From contig CAMETB010000027.1 in NCBI GenBank assembly GCA_945936265.1, forward strand, positions 1 to 13,615: a stretch of DNA of 13,615 nt, in the 5' to 3' direction. How positions within the stretch are numbered: position 1 is the first letter of the stretch; every line of letters begins with the position of its first letter. Shown here piece by piece: positions 5,514 through 13,280 of the stretch. The translations under genes and the position numbers were made by a program. The notes below the pieces were generated by a model that worked only from the letters and a program-made list of their open reading frames with translations, made no database searches and was not told the origin of the DNA. The DNA is from an uncultured Clostridia bacterium. GTDB lineage: Bacteria > Bacillota > Clostridia > Oscillospirales > CAG-272.

Positions 5514-6668
5514 ATGAAAAAGACATTGGCAAGAATCTTCAGTGTTGCTCTTGTGCTCGTCATGGCAGTTGCCACCCTGGCATCCTGCGGCGGCAGTGCA
5601 AAGAATTATGCAGAGAACAACACGGAATACTTTATCGGAGCAACCGGACCTTTGACGGGTGACGCTTCGTCATACGGTATATCCGTAAACAACGGGGCAA
5701 AACTTGCAATAAAGGAAATAAACGCTAAAGGCGGCTTAAACGGCAAATTCTTCAAGTATGAAATGAAGGACGATCAGGCAACCGCATCTTTGACAGCGAG
5801 CGGATACGACGCTCTCTACGAGGCAGGAATGCAGATATCCATAGGCGCGGTAACATCGGGCGCTTGCGAATCGTTTGCTTCCAAGGCCGAAGAAAACAAC
5901 CTTCTCTTTATGACCCCCTCGGCATCTACCGCATCTGTTATAAGTGACAGGTCAAACGGCTTCCGTATCTGCTTTGGCGACCCTGACCAGGGCGTTCTGG
6001 CAGCACGGAACATAGCTGCAAAATACACAAAAGTAGGCGTAATTTACGATACGAGTTCTGATTATTCCAAGGGTGTTTATGACGCTTTTGCGGCGGAGAT
6101 GAACAAACTCGGAAAATCCTTTACCGCAAAGACTTTTGATGCCGAAAACAATAAAGATTTCTCCGCACAGGTAGAGGCTCTTAAGGACTGTGATGTAATC
6201 TTCCTTCCCATTTACTATACCGAAGCAGGACTTATCGCAAAGATGGCTGTATCCAAGGGATGCAACGCGGTTCTTTTCGGATGCGACGGATTTGACGGAA
6301 TAAAGGATCAGATTACAAACAAAGAAACGGGAGAGCTTGAGGTGTCCAACAAGATTATGTACATCACGCCTTTCGACGCAAACAGCACCGACCCGACGGT
6401 CAAATCTTTCGTTGACGCATACAAGGCAGAGTACAACTTACTTCCCGACCAGTTCGCAGCAGACGGCTACGACGCAGTATATGCTATCTACAACGCTATG
6501 AAGGCTGCAAACGTAGATAACGTAACCATATCTCCCTCGGAACTTTGTGACATAGTAAGAGCAAAGCTTACCGAGAGCACCTTTGTATTCAAGGGCGCAA
6601 CCGGTGAGGTTACCTGGAACGAAAAGGGCGAGCCTACAAAGGTTCCTCAGATAGTTGAATTCAACTGA
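5514..6668 (+). CDS. livJ: Branched-chain amino acid ABC transporter, substrate-binding lipoprotein
   Basis: The 384-residue protein is a type I periplasmic-binding-protein fold receptor of the LivJ/LivK (Peripla_BP_6) family, which captures leucine, isoleucine, valine or a related amino acid outside the cell and delivers it to the permease. A lipoprotein signal peptide is clear: basic start, hydrophobic core (about 8-23) and lipobox LASC with Cys25 as the lipidated residue. The two-lobe domain starts at FIGATGPLTGDASSYG (about 40-55); GAVTSGACES (111-120) and TPSASTASV (134-142) are the loops that in this family contact the ligand backbone. The ribosome binding site CGGAGG lies upstream of the ATG. 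It is the first gene of a five-gene transporter operon. Exact substrate cannot be read from the sequence. Confidence 0.93.
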   Translation: MKKTLARIFSVALVLVMAVATLASCGGSAKNYAENNTEYFIGATGPLTGDASSYGISVNNGAKLAIKEINAKGGLNGKFFKYEMKDDQATASLTASGYDALYEAGMQISIGAVTSGACESFASKAEENNLLFMTPSASTASVISDRSNGFRICFGDPDQGVLAARNIAAKYTKVGVIYDTSSDYSKGVYDAFAAEMNKLGKSFTAKTFDAENNKDFSAQVEALKDCDVIFLPIYYTEAGLIAKMAVSKGCNAVLFGCDGFDGIKDQITNKETGELEVSNKIMYITPFDANSTDPTVKSFVDAYKAEYNLLPDQFAADGYDAVYAIYNAMKAANVDNVTISPSELCDIVRAKLTESTFVFKGATGEVTWNEKGEPTKVPQIVEFN

Positions 6669-6691
6669 TAAAATAAAAGTAAAAAAGCGCT

Positions 6692-6721
6692 TTGCCTGCG
6701 AGGTTTTATCCCCGCAGGCAA
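6692..6721 (+). promoter_or_regulatory. Intercistronic stem-loop between binding protein and permease genes
   Basis: TTGCCTGCG (6692-6700) pairs perfectly with CGCAGGCAA (6713-6721); two more G-C pairs extend it past a bulged A. There is no T run after it, so it is not a normal terminator. Hairpins in this position are known in other binding-protein operons to protect the 3' end of the binding-protein message and raise its level over the membrane subunits. Confidence 0.65.
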
Positions 6722-6749
6722 CAGTTGCGTATTTAAGGAGAGAGAATTT

Positions 6750-7610
6750 ATGAGTACATTGATTGACGGCTTGAGTCTCGGGAGCGTATATGCACTTATC
6801 GCTCTCGGATATACCATGGTTTACGGTATAGCCAAAATGCTCAACTTTGCACACGGTGACATCATAATGGTGGGATCATATGCTATTTTTACTACCATGT
6901 CACTTTGCGGATTTCCTCTTGTTGCAATACTTGTCGCCGTCGTCGTATGTACGCTGCTCGGTATTGCGATAGAAAAAGTCGCATATAAACCCTTAAGAGG
7001 CGCATCTCCTCTTGCCGTTCTTATAACGGCGATAGGCGTCAGCTATCTTCTCCAGGGAATTGCACAACTTATATACGGTTCAACCTCAAAGCCCGTTACG
7101 ATAATAAATATGGGCAATTTTCAGATAGGAAATTCTACGGTAAGAGTATCCTCGATAGTGACGCTTGTTGTCGGCGCTATTCTCATGGTAATTCTTACGT
7201 TATTTATAAATATGACCAAAACGGGGCGTGCGATGATTGCCGTTTCCGAGGACAGAGGCGCTGCGGAGCTTATGGGCATAAACGTAAACAAAATAATCTC
7301 GATAACATTTGCAATAGGATCTGCTCTTGCCGCAGCAGCCAGCGTATGCTATCTGTTTCAGATTCCCAGCACAATGCCGACCCTTGGCGCCATGCCCGGT
7401 ATAAAAGCGTTTACTGCTGCGGTTATCGGCGGTATAGGCTCTATCCCCGGCGCTGTTATCGGTGGCGTTTTGCTCGGAGTTATCGAAAATGTGTGCAAGA
7501 GCACACCGCTTTCTCCGTTTACTACCGCCATAGAATTCGGGTTGCTTATAGTTATTTTACTTGTAAAGCCCACGGGCATACTCGGCAAAAAGCGCAGAGA
7601 GAAGGTGTAA
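6750..7610 (+). CDS. livH: Branched-chain amino acid ABC transporter permease LivH
   Basis: The 286-residue integral membrane protein is one of the two permease subunits of the LIV/HAAT transporter. It opens with the family-typical GLSLGSVYALIALGYTMVYG (residues 7-26) followed by KMLNFAHGDIIMVGSY. About eight hydrophobic segments follow, with a cytoplasmic coupling region near 157-182 (TGRAMIAVSEDRGAAELMGI), the site where the ATPases dock. GGIGSIPGAVIGGVLLG (227-243) is a conserved late block. Length is normal for LivH. AAGGAG lies upstream of the ATG. It pairs with LivM, which begins 3 bases after its stop. Confidence 0.93.
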   Translation: MSTLIDGLSLGSVYALIALGYTMVYGIAKMLNFAHGDIIMVGSYAIFTTMSLCGFPLVAILVAVVVCTLLGIAIEKVAYKPLRGASPLAVLITAIGVSYLLQGIAQLIYGSTSKPVTIINMGNFQIGNSTVRVSSIVTLVVGAILMVILTLFINMTKTGRAMIAVSEDRGAAELMGINVNKIISITFAIGSALAAAASVCYLFQIPSTMPTLGAMPGIKAFTAAVIGGIGSIPGAVIGGVLLGVIENVCKSTPLSPFTTAIEFGLLIVILLVKPTGILGKKRREKV

Positions 7611-7613
7611 GAT

Positions 7614-8834
7614 ATGACGTCATGCTTTGAAAAGATTAAAAACGGATTTGTCGGATATTTCGGCAACATAAAAAGAGGTTTTAAGCCTAAATATTATATA
7701 AACTATGCCGTTATAACGCTTTTTCTCATAATAAACATAATATCGCAACCTAAAACCTCGACAACAACGCTCCTTGCCAATATAGGCATTGCAATAATTC
7801 TTGCCGTGTCGTTAAACCTTGTTGTCGGCTTCCTCGGAGAGCTTAGCCTCGGTCATGCGGGATTTATGTGTATCGGCGCGTATATCGGTACATTTATTTC
7901 AAATCAGATTTTCAATACAATCGGTTCAAAAGTTGTAGTTCTTATCCTCACTATGATAATAGGCGGTCTTGTCGCCGCAATTTTCGGATACATCGTCGGT
8001 TTTTCGGCGCTTCGCTTAAAAGGCGACTATCTTGCCATAGTTACCCTTGCGTTCGGTGAAATAGTGCGTAATATCTGTATGAATATTCCGGCTTTCGGCG
8101 GCGCTATAGGACTTAAAAATCCTCACCGTTACGGAAATAACCTTTATATTGTTGCTTTTGTTATGGTTCTTGTAATGCTTATTCTTATTCAGAACCTGAT
8201 AAGAAGTAAGCACGGAAGAGCCATAACCGCAATAAGAGACAATGAAATAGCGGCAAGAGCAATGGGCATAAACGTAACCTATTACAAACTTTTTGCTTTC
8301 GTCCTTTCCGCATTTTTTGCCGGAGTTGCCGGCGTCCTTTACGGAAGTTTCAACTCGATAATAAAATACGGAGATTTCTCATTTAACAAATCGATAGAAA
8401 TACTCGTTATGGTTGTGCTCGGCGGTATGGGAAGCATAAACGGCTCCATAATAGCGGCGGCGCTCATAACGTTTATAAACACGTTCCTTCAGAACAAATT
8501 GCCGGGCGACCTCTCGGCGCTTCGCCTGCTTGTTTACGCACTTATTCTTATGGTAGTCGTAATATTCAACAACGCTCCCGCACTCAGCAAATACAAGGAC
8601 AAATATTCGCTTTCGGCTCTTTACAAAAAGATTTATGCAAAAATTACTGACAAACTGTACGCAAAGCATCCCGATAAAAAGCAGGCTATAATAAAGGATG
8701 ACAGCGCGTCATGGAGCAGTATTCCAACCAAAATAAAAATGGACGAGGTGCTCTCGACCGATATAAATACGTCCGAAACATTACCGGGCGGCAATGAAAA
8801 CGATATTGATACGGAGGGAAAACGGGATGAGTGA
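7614..8834 (+). CDS. livM: Branched-chain amino acid ABC transporter permease LivM with long C-terminal tail
   Basis: The 406-residue protein is the second LIV/HAAT permease. The core matches LivM: LNLVVGFLGELSLGHAGFM (67-85), LKGDYLAIVTLAFGEIVRN (135-153), the coupling loop GRAITAIRDNEIAARAMGIN (201-220), and VLGGMGSINGSIIAAA (268-283). The last transmembrane segment ends near residue 320. Beyond it lies a tail of about 85 residues, first basic and tyrosine-rich (about 325-360), then acidic and Ser/Thr-rich, which is longer than in textbook LivM; its role is unknown. The gene starts 3 bases after livH, with GAGAAGGTG upstream, and its end overlaps livG by 8 bases, a sign of coupling. Confidence 0.92.
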   Translation: MTSCFEKIKNGFVGYFGNIKRGFKPKYYINYAVITLFLIINIISQPKTSTTTLLANIGIAIILAVSLNLVVGFLGELSLGHAGFMCIGAYIGTFISNQIFNTIGSKVVVLILTMIIGGLVAAIFGYIVGFSALRLKGDYLAIVTLAFGEIVRNICMNIPAFGGAIGLKNPHRYGNNLYIVAFVMVLVMLILIQNLIRSKHGRAITAIRDNEIAARAMGINVTYYKLFAFVLSAFFAGVAGVLYGSFNSIIKYGDFSFNKSIEILVMVVLGGMGSINGSIIAAALITFINTFLQNKLPGDLSALRLLVYALILMVVVIFNNAPALSKYKDKYSLSALYKKIYAKITDKLYAKHPDKKQAIIKDDSASWSSIPTKIKMDEVLSTDINTSETLPGGNENDIDTEGKRDE

Positions 8835-9600
8835 CAAAATAATGCTTAAAACCGAGCATCTCGGAATCACCTTCGGCGGTCTTAAAGCCGCACAGGATAT
8901 AAACCTCAATATAAAGGAAAAGGAACTCTACGGTCTTATAGGACCAAACGGAGCGGGAAAAACTACCGTTTTCAATATGCTCACTGGCGTATATAAGCCC
9001 ACGACGGGCAAATTCTACCTTGACGGCGAGGATCTTACCGGAAAGAGCGAGGAAACAATAAACAAAAAAGGAATCGCGAGAACGTTTCAGAATATAAGGC
9101 TTTTCAACAACATGAGCGTTATAAGAAATGTTCTTGTAGGGCTTCACAACCAACCCCAGTTCCGTTGCTCTCCGTTTGAGAGTATGTTAAGGTTCCCCCG
9201 CCACTTCGAGAACGAAAAGGCGATGAGAGATAAAGCAAAGGAACTTCTTCGCATATTCGGTCTCGAGGAGGAAAGAAACAACCTTGCATGTAACCTCCCG
9301 TACGGAAAGCAGAGAAAACTTGAAATAGCAAGAGCACTTGCAACCAATCCGAAACTTCTTCTCCTTGACGAACCGGCGGCGGGCATGAACCCGAATGAAA
9401 CCGAGGAACTTATGGAAACCGTAAGAAAAATAAGGGACGAGTTCAATATGACTATACTCCTTATCGAGCACGACCTTAAATTCGTATCGGGACTTTGCGA
9501 CGAGATAACGGTACTCAATTTCGGCACCGTTCTGGCACAGGGTACCGCCGAGGAGGCACTTAACAACCCCGAGGTTGTCAAGGCCTACATCGGAAATTAA
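8827..9600 (+). CDS. livG: Branched-chain amino acid ABC transporter ATP-binding protein LivG
   Basis: The 257-residue cytoplasmic ATPase powers the LIV/HAAT transporter as a heterodimer with LivF. Motifs: Walker A GPNGAGKTT (39-47), Q-loop Gln88 in ARTFQN, signature NLPYGKQRKLEIARA (156-170), Walker B LLLLDEP with Asp181-Glu182, AAGMNP D-loop, and switch His215 in LLIEHD. The signature reads PYG where canonical ABC proteins have SGG; LivG proteins typically have a variant (A/S)YG here, so this is not a defect. ATG at 8827 is used because GGAGG (8813-8817) stands 9 bases upstream; an earlier in-frame ATG at 8794 would lie deeper inside livM and lacks a site. Confidence 0.94.
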   Translation: MSDKIMLKTEHLGITFGGLKAAQDINLNIKEKELYGLIGPNGAGKTTVFNMLTGVYKPTTGKFYLDGEDLTGKSEETINKKGIARTFQNIRLFNNMSVIRNVLVGLHNQPQFRCSPFESMLRFPRHFENEKAMRDKAKELLRIFGLEEERNNLACNLPYGKQRKLEIARALATNPKLLLLDEPAAGMNPNETEELMETVRKIRDEFNMTILLIEHDLKFVSGLCDEITVLNFGTVLAQGTAEEALNNPEVVKAYIGN

Positions 9601-9612
9601 GGAGGTATTGTT

Positions 9613-10323
9613 ATGGCGCTTTTAGAGGTAAAAGATCTTCAGGTATTCTACGGCGTTATTCAGGCTATAAAGGGAATATCGTTCGAGGTAAATCAAGGTG
9701 AAATAGTTACGCTTATCGGCGCAAACGGCGCAGGTAAGACGACCACCATGCAAAGCATAATGGGACTTATAAAGCCGAGAGACGGCTCTATAGTTTATGA
9801 CGGTAAAAATATAACGGGCATGCCTACTCATAAAATAGTTGAAATGGGAATGACGCAGGTGCCCGAGGGCAGAAGAGTTTTCTCCGAGCTTACCGTTTAT
9901 GAAAATCTTCTTATGGGTGCTTACACCGAAAAGGACAGATCCAGAATAAAAGAAGATATAGAGGAGATATACACCATATTTCCTCGTCTCGGTGAGAGAA
10001 AAAGCCAGGTTGCCGGCACTCTTTCCGGAGGGGAACAACAGATGCTCGCAATGGGCAGAGCAATAATGAGCCACCCGAAACTTCTTATGCTTGACGAGCC
10101 GTCAATGGGCTTGTCGCCTGCTCTTGTAGATCAGGTGTTTGAAATAATAAAGCATTTTCATAACACGGGGACGACAATTTTGCTCGTTGAACAAAACGCA
10201 AACAAATCTCTTGCCATCTCCGACAGGGCATACGTTCTCGAAAACGGGCGCATAACCGTCACGGGAACGGGCAAAGAACTTATGGCAAGCGAGGAAATAA
10301 GAAAAGCGTACCTGGGAGGATGA
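9613..10323 (+). CDS. livF: Branched-chain amino acid ABC transporter ATP-binding protein LivF
   Basis: The 236-residue protein is the second ATPase of the transporter. Motifs: Walker A GANGAGKTT (36-44), Q-loop Gln82 in TQVPEGRRVF, signature LSGGEQQMLAMGRA (137-150), Walker B LLMLDEP (Asp161, Glu162), SMGLSP D-loop. The switch position is Gln194 in LVEQNA rather than His, which is normal for LivF. Length is typical. It follows livG by 12 bases with AAGGAGGT as ribosome binding site and is the last gene of the transporter operon; a long imperfect inverted repeat follows the stop. Confidence 0.94.
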   Translation: MALLEVKDLQVFYGVIQAIKGISFEVNQGEIVTLIGANGAGKTTTMQSIMGLIKPRDGSIVYDGKNITGMPTHKIVEMGMTQVPEGRRVFSELTVYENLLMGAYTEKDRSRIKEDIEEIYTIFPRLGERKSQVAGTLSGGEQQMLAMGRAIMSHPKLLMLDEPSMGLSPALVDQVFEIIKHFHNTGTTILLVEQNANKSLAISDRAYVLENGRITVTGTGKELMASEEIRKAYLGG

Positions 10324-10412
10324 ACAAAAGTAAAAAGTAAGAGTGAATAGTGAAGAAGTAGGCGACGCTTTAACTCACCTATTCACTTTTCACTATTACC
10401 TATTACTTCCCA
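10324..10412. repeat. Long imperfect inverted repeat after livF
   Basis: A left arm of about 35 bases ending at GAAGTAGG (10355-10362 region) and a right arm starting CCTATTCACT (10378-10387) are roughly complementary; the best-matched part is AATAGTGAA (10345-10353) against TTCACTATT (10389-10397). The loop is about 15 bases. The arms are built from GTGAATAGTGAA-like purine-rich words. No T run follows, so it is at best a poor terminator; it could be a small dispersed repeat or an mRNA-stabilising hairpin. No clear promoter for the next genes is seen in 10413-10467. Confidence 0.5.
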
Positions 10413-10467
10413 AAATCCCCGTTGGAGTGTACGATTTTTATAAAAAACGACCGAAAGGAAAAACAAA

Positions 10468-10737
10468 ATGAAGGCAGTTATTACCGTCATAGGCAAAGAC
10501 AGCATCGGAATTATAGCAACCGTCAGCGCAGAGTGCGCAAAGTACGGGGTCAATATAGTCGATATTACTCAGAGCGTTCTCAAAGATTATTTTGCGATGA
10601 TAATGCTCGTTGAGATAGAGAATATGAACACCACCTTTTCCTCGTTCCAGAAGGAACTTGAAAAGTTGGGCAAGGAAAAATCGCTTGACGTCAGAGTAAT
10701 GCACGAGGACATATTCAACTCGATGCACCGCATATAA
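10468..10737 (+). CDS. UPF0237 family ACT-domain protein
   Basis: The 89-residue protein is a single ACT domain of the UPF0237 family. It starts MKAVITVIGKDSIGIIATVS, a typical first ACT strand and helix with the D-x-x-G-I ligand-binding turn (residues 11-15), followed by IVDITQSVLKDYFAMIMLVEI (strands 2 and 3) and a second helix near 56-72. ACT domains usually bind amino acids and regulate an enzyme or partner. The downstream UPF0210 gene, only 10 bases away, is the standard partner in many Bacillota and archaea, so the pair probably acts together. A ribosome binding site GAAAGGA lies upstream. Sitting next to an amino acid importer is suggestive of amino acid sensing but not proof. Confidence 0.9.
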   Translation: MKAVITVIGKDSIGIIATVSAECAKYGVNIVDITQSVLKDYFAMIMLVEIENMNTTFSSFQKELEKLGKEKSLDVRVMHEDIFNSMHRI

Positions 10738-10747
10738 GAGGTATAAA

Positions 10748-12106
10748 ATGCTCAACGTAAACGATATTCTCGAAACAATCAACATGATAAAGCAGGAAAA
10801 CCTCGATATAAGAACCGTTACTATGGGTATATCGCTGTTTGACTGCATAAGCGACGACCCGAAAAGACTTGAACAGAAGGTTTACGACAAGATAACCAAA
10901 AGCGCAAAAGATCTTGTCAGAACTGCAGAGGATCTTGAACACACCTATGGCATACCTATAATAAATAAACGCGTTTCGGTCACCCCTGTGTCGCTGATTG
11001 GCGGTGCGCTTGACGCCGAGGGGTTTGTTCGCCTTGCGCTCGTGCTTGAAAAGGCGGCTAACGAACTCGGAATAAACTTTATAGGCGGTTTCGGCGCTCT
11101 CGTTCAGAAGGGAATGACCCTCGGGGCGAAAAACCTCATAGACGCAATTCCCGAGGCACTCTCAAAAACGACCAAGGTATGCTCCTCGGTAAACGTCGCA
11201 ACCACAAAAGCCGGCATCAACATGGACGCCGTAAAGAAGATGGGCGAGGTAATAAAGGAAACCGCATATCTTACAAGGGATAACGATTCGATAGGTTGCG
11301 CAAAGCTCGTCGTATTTTCCAACATACCCGAGGATAATCCTTTTATGGCGGGTGCAATGCACGGAATGGGCGAGCCCGACACCGTAATAAACGTCGGCGT
11401 ATCGGGTCCCGGAGTTGTTGCAAGCGCAATAAAACGCGAGGGAGTGTGTGATTTTTCACATCTTGCGGACACGATAAAGAAAACCGCCTTCAAGATAACG
11501 AGGGTCGGACAGTTAATAGCATACGAGGCTTCAAAGCGTCTTGGCGTTCCTTACGGAATAATAGACCTTTCTCTTGCTCCCACACCCGCGGTAGGCGACT
11601 CGGTTGCGCATATCCTTGAAAATATGGGACTTGAACGTTGCGGAACGCACGGAACGACGGCGGCACTTGCAATGCTCAACGATGCGGTAAAGAAGGGCGG
11701 CGTTATGGCGTCCTCCCACGTCGGGGGATTGAGCGGAGCGTTTATACCCGTTTCCGAGGATGCGGGCATGATAGAGGCGGCGGAGTGTGGATCTTTGACG
11801 ATAGAAAAGCTCGAAGCCATGACGGCGGTATGCTCCGTAGGTCTTGATATGATAGCCGTCCCCGGCGATACGTCTGCCGCAACAATAAGCGGAGTTATAG
11901 CTGACGAGATAGCCATAGGCGTTATAAACAACAAGACCACCGCAGTAAGACTTATCCCCGTTTACGGCAAGGGGGTCGGCGAGGACGTCGAGTTCGGCGG
12001 ACTTCTCGGTCACGCACCTATAATGAAACTCAACAATTATTCCTGCGAGGAGTTTATCTCCCGCGGCGGCAGAATTCCCGCACCTATACACAGTTTGAGA
12101 AACTGA
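10748..12106 (+). CDS. UPF0210 (DUF711) family protein
   Basis: The 452-residue protein matches the UPF0210/DUF711 family, also called PFL-family for its structural resemblance to pyruvate formate-lyase-like barrels; its biochemical function is not established. Recognisable features are the N-terminal DIRTVTMGISLFDC (20-33), a Gly-rich GGFGALVQKGMTLGAK block (93-108), GAMHGMGEPDTVINVGVSGPGV (about 202-223), DLSLAPTPAVGDSVAHILE (272-290) and CGTHGTTAALAMLNDAVKKGG (297-317). No signal peptide or membrane span is seen, so it is cytoplasmic. Length is full for the family. It follows the UPF0237 ACT protein by 10 bases with AAGAGGT upstream, indicating co-transcription, and is closed by a strong terminator. 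Confidence 0.92.
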   Translation: MLNVNDILETINMIKQENLDIRTVTMGISLFDCISDDPKRLEQKVYDKITKSAKDLVRTAEDLEHTYGIPIINKRVSVTPVSLIGGALDAEGFVRLALVLEKAANELGINFIGGFGALVQKGMTLGAKNLIDAIPEALSKTTKVCSSVNVATTKAGINMDAVKKMGEVIKETAYLTRDNDSIGCAKLVVFSNIPEDNPFMAGAMHGMGEPDTVINVGVSGPGVVASAIKREGVCDFSHLADTIKKTAFKITRVGQLIAYEASKRLGVPYGIIDLSLAPTPAVGDSVAHILENMGLERCGTHGTTAALAMLNDAVKKGGVMASSHVGGLSGAFIPVSEDAGMIEAAECGSLTIEKLEAMTAVCSVGLDMIAVPGDTSAATISGVIADEIAIGVINNKTTAVRLIPVYGKGVGEDVEFGGLLGHAPIMKLNNYSCEEFISRGGRIPAPIHSLRN

Positions 12107-12141
12107 AAATATAAAAGCTGCAAGAAAGATATAAATATCCG

Positions 12142-12178
12142 AAAAATACCCCCGACTCGCAAAAGAGTCGGGGATTTT
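12142..12178. terminator. Bidirectional Rho-independent terminator between convergent genes
   Basis: CCCCGACTC (12150-12158) pairs perfectly with GAGTCGGGG (12165-12173) around GCAAAA. Five T follow on the plus strand (12175-12179) and five T follow on the minus strand (complement of 12142-12146). It serves both the UPF0210 gene and the minus-strand protease gene. Confidence 0.9.
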
Positions 12179-12185
12179 TGATTTA

Positions 12186-13202
12186 TCAGTTATACACGTA
12201 AGCGTTGAGAAATTCAATCAGTTTTTCTGCCGGGATGGCGTAGCCCTCGCCCGTTTGGGAGGCGCCGGCATAGTTTACTCCGACAACGTTCAGATCGGAG
12301 TTGAGAAGCGGTCCTCCACTTGAGCCGTGATCTATGTATGCATTATGGTGAATGACTTCAAATGTTACATTGCTTAAATCTTCCGATGTGTCGTCCAGGG
12401 TGATTTTTCTATACTCCGTAATTTTTCCGTAGGTTACGGAATTTGACTGACTGTTTGGCGCGCCGAGAGAGATTACATCGTCACCTATTACCGGATTTTC
12501 CGACGCAATCGTAAGTTCTTTTACGTTGGTGGTGGAGGACGGTTTGAAATACAGGCACGCAAGATCGTATTCGGGTGATATTGCGCTGCCCGCTTTATTC
12601 GGGTTTTTATAGAGATAAGCCGTATAGACGTTTCCCTGATAATCTTCAATGGTAAACGACTGCTTACTGTAAGACAGATCTTCTGCTACGACATGGTAGT
12701 TCGTTATAACGTAATAATATCCGTCCTGAACGTAAAAGCAAAACCCTGATCCCTGAGAAGTTTTTGACTCCTTTTCCGCTCCGAAAATCGTCGTATTATA
12801 ATTTTTGCTGTAAACCTTTACAAGGCTTTTCATCGTATCCTTGGAAATTGTGTTTGTCACGGTGGCGGCGTCCAAAGTATATTTTGCGTAGAGAGTTAAG
12901 TCATCGGTTACGGATTTTGAAAAATCGTACTTTTTTGTAAGCTTTTTATCCGTGTACCATCCTTCGAGAATATAGTTTTCTTTCTCCGGATCGCCGGGGG
13001 TGGCAAACGTTTTGCCTTCTTCAACCGTTATCTCATCGTTTTCATCCCCGTTGTTATAGATAAGAGTAACCTCATATGTATTTGTTACCTTGACAGAGGA
13101 GGAGACAGGGCTTATTATTCCCGTAATTTCGCAGGATGAAAGCGCAAACGCAGAACACAAAACGCAAATCGATGCGAGCATAACGGCAACTGCTTTTTTC
13201 AT
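12186..13202 (-). CDS. Trypsin-like serine protease lipoprotein with a Listeria-Bacteroides repeat
   Basis: The 338-residue protein is predicted to be anchored outside the cell. Residues 1-24 are a lipoprotein signal with lipobox LSSC (Cys24). Residues about 41-110 form one Listeria-Bacteroides (Flg_new/InlB B-type) repeat, recognised by VTLIYNNG, GWYTDKKLTKKYDFSKSV and LTLYAKY. A chymotrypsin-fold, S1C-like protease domain follows (about 118-335): His170 in ITNYHVV, Asp213 in EYDLACL and Ser295 in GSSGGPL complete the triad, and the end GYAIPAEKLIEFL resembles HtrA-type proteases. No PDZ domain is present, unlike HtrA/DegP. AGGAGGT is placed just before the ATG. It has its own promoter and is a single-gene unit. 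Substrate is unknown; a role in processing surface proteins or in envelope stress is only inference. Confidence 0.88.
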   Translation of the reverse strand: MKKAVAVMLASICVLCSAFALSSCEITGIISPVSSSVKVTNTYEVTLIYNNGDENDEITVEEGKTFATPGDPEKENYILEGWYTDKKLTKKYDFSKSVTDDLTLYAKYTLDAATVTNTISKDTMKSLVKVYSKNYNTTIFGAEKESKTSQGSGFCFYVQDGYYYVITNYHVVAEDLSYSKQSFTIEDYQGNVYTAYLYKNPNKAGSAISPEYDLACLYFKPSSTTNVKELTIASENPVIGDDVISLGAPNSQSNSVTYGKITEYRKITLDDTSEDLSNVTFEVIHHNAYIDHGSSGGPLLNSDLNVVGVNYAGASQTGEGYAIPAEKLIEFLNAYVYN

Positions 13203-13250
13203 ACCATACCTCCTGTAAATTAACCGCGAAAACGGTTTTCAGTATATTTT

Positions 13251-13279
13251 ATTGTATCACAAAAATCCGCAAAATTCAA
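13251..13279 (-). promoter_or_regulatory. Sigma-A promoter of the protease lipoprotein gene
   Basis: On the minus strand: TTGAAT (13274-13279), a 17-bp spacer, TACAAT (13251-13256). A small hairpin, AACCG (13222-13226) with CGGTT (13232-13236), lies in the leader between promoter and ribosome binding site. Confidence 0.7.
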
Positions 13280-13280
13280 G

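Noticed and set aside
6692..6721. Hairpin after the binding-protein gene as an intrinsic terminator
   Set aside because: No T tract follows, and the downstream permease gene has no promoter of its own in the gap.
8794..8826. Upstream ATG start for livG
   Set aside because: No ribosome binding site precedes it, while GGAGG is well placed for ATG 8827, and the family N-terminus fits the shorter form.
11531..12217. 228-codon minus-strand open frame antisense to the UPF0210 gene
   Set aside because: It overlaps the bidirectional terminator and the end of the protease gene and has shadow-like composition.
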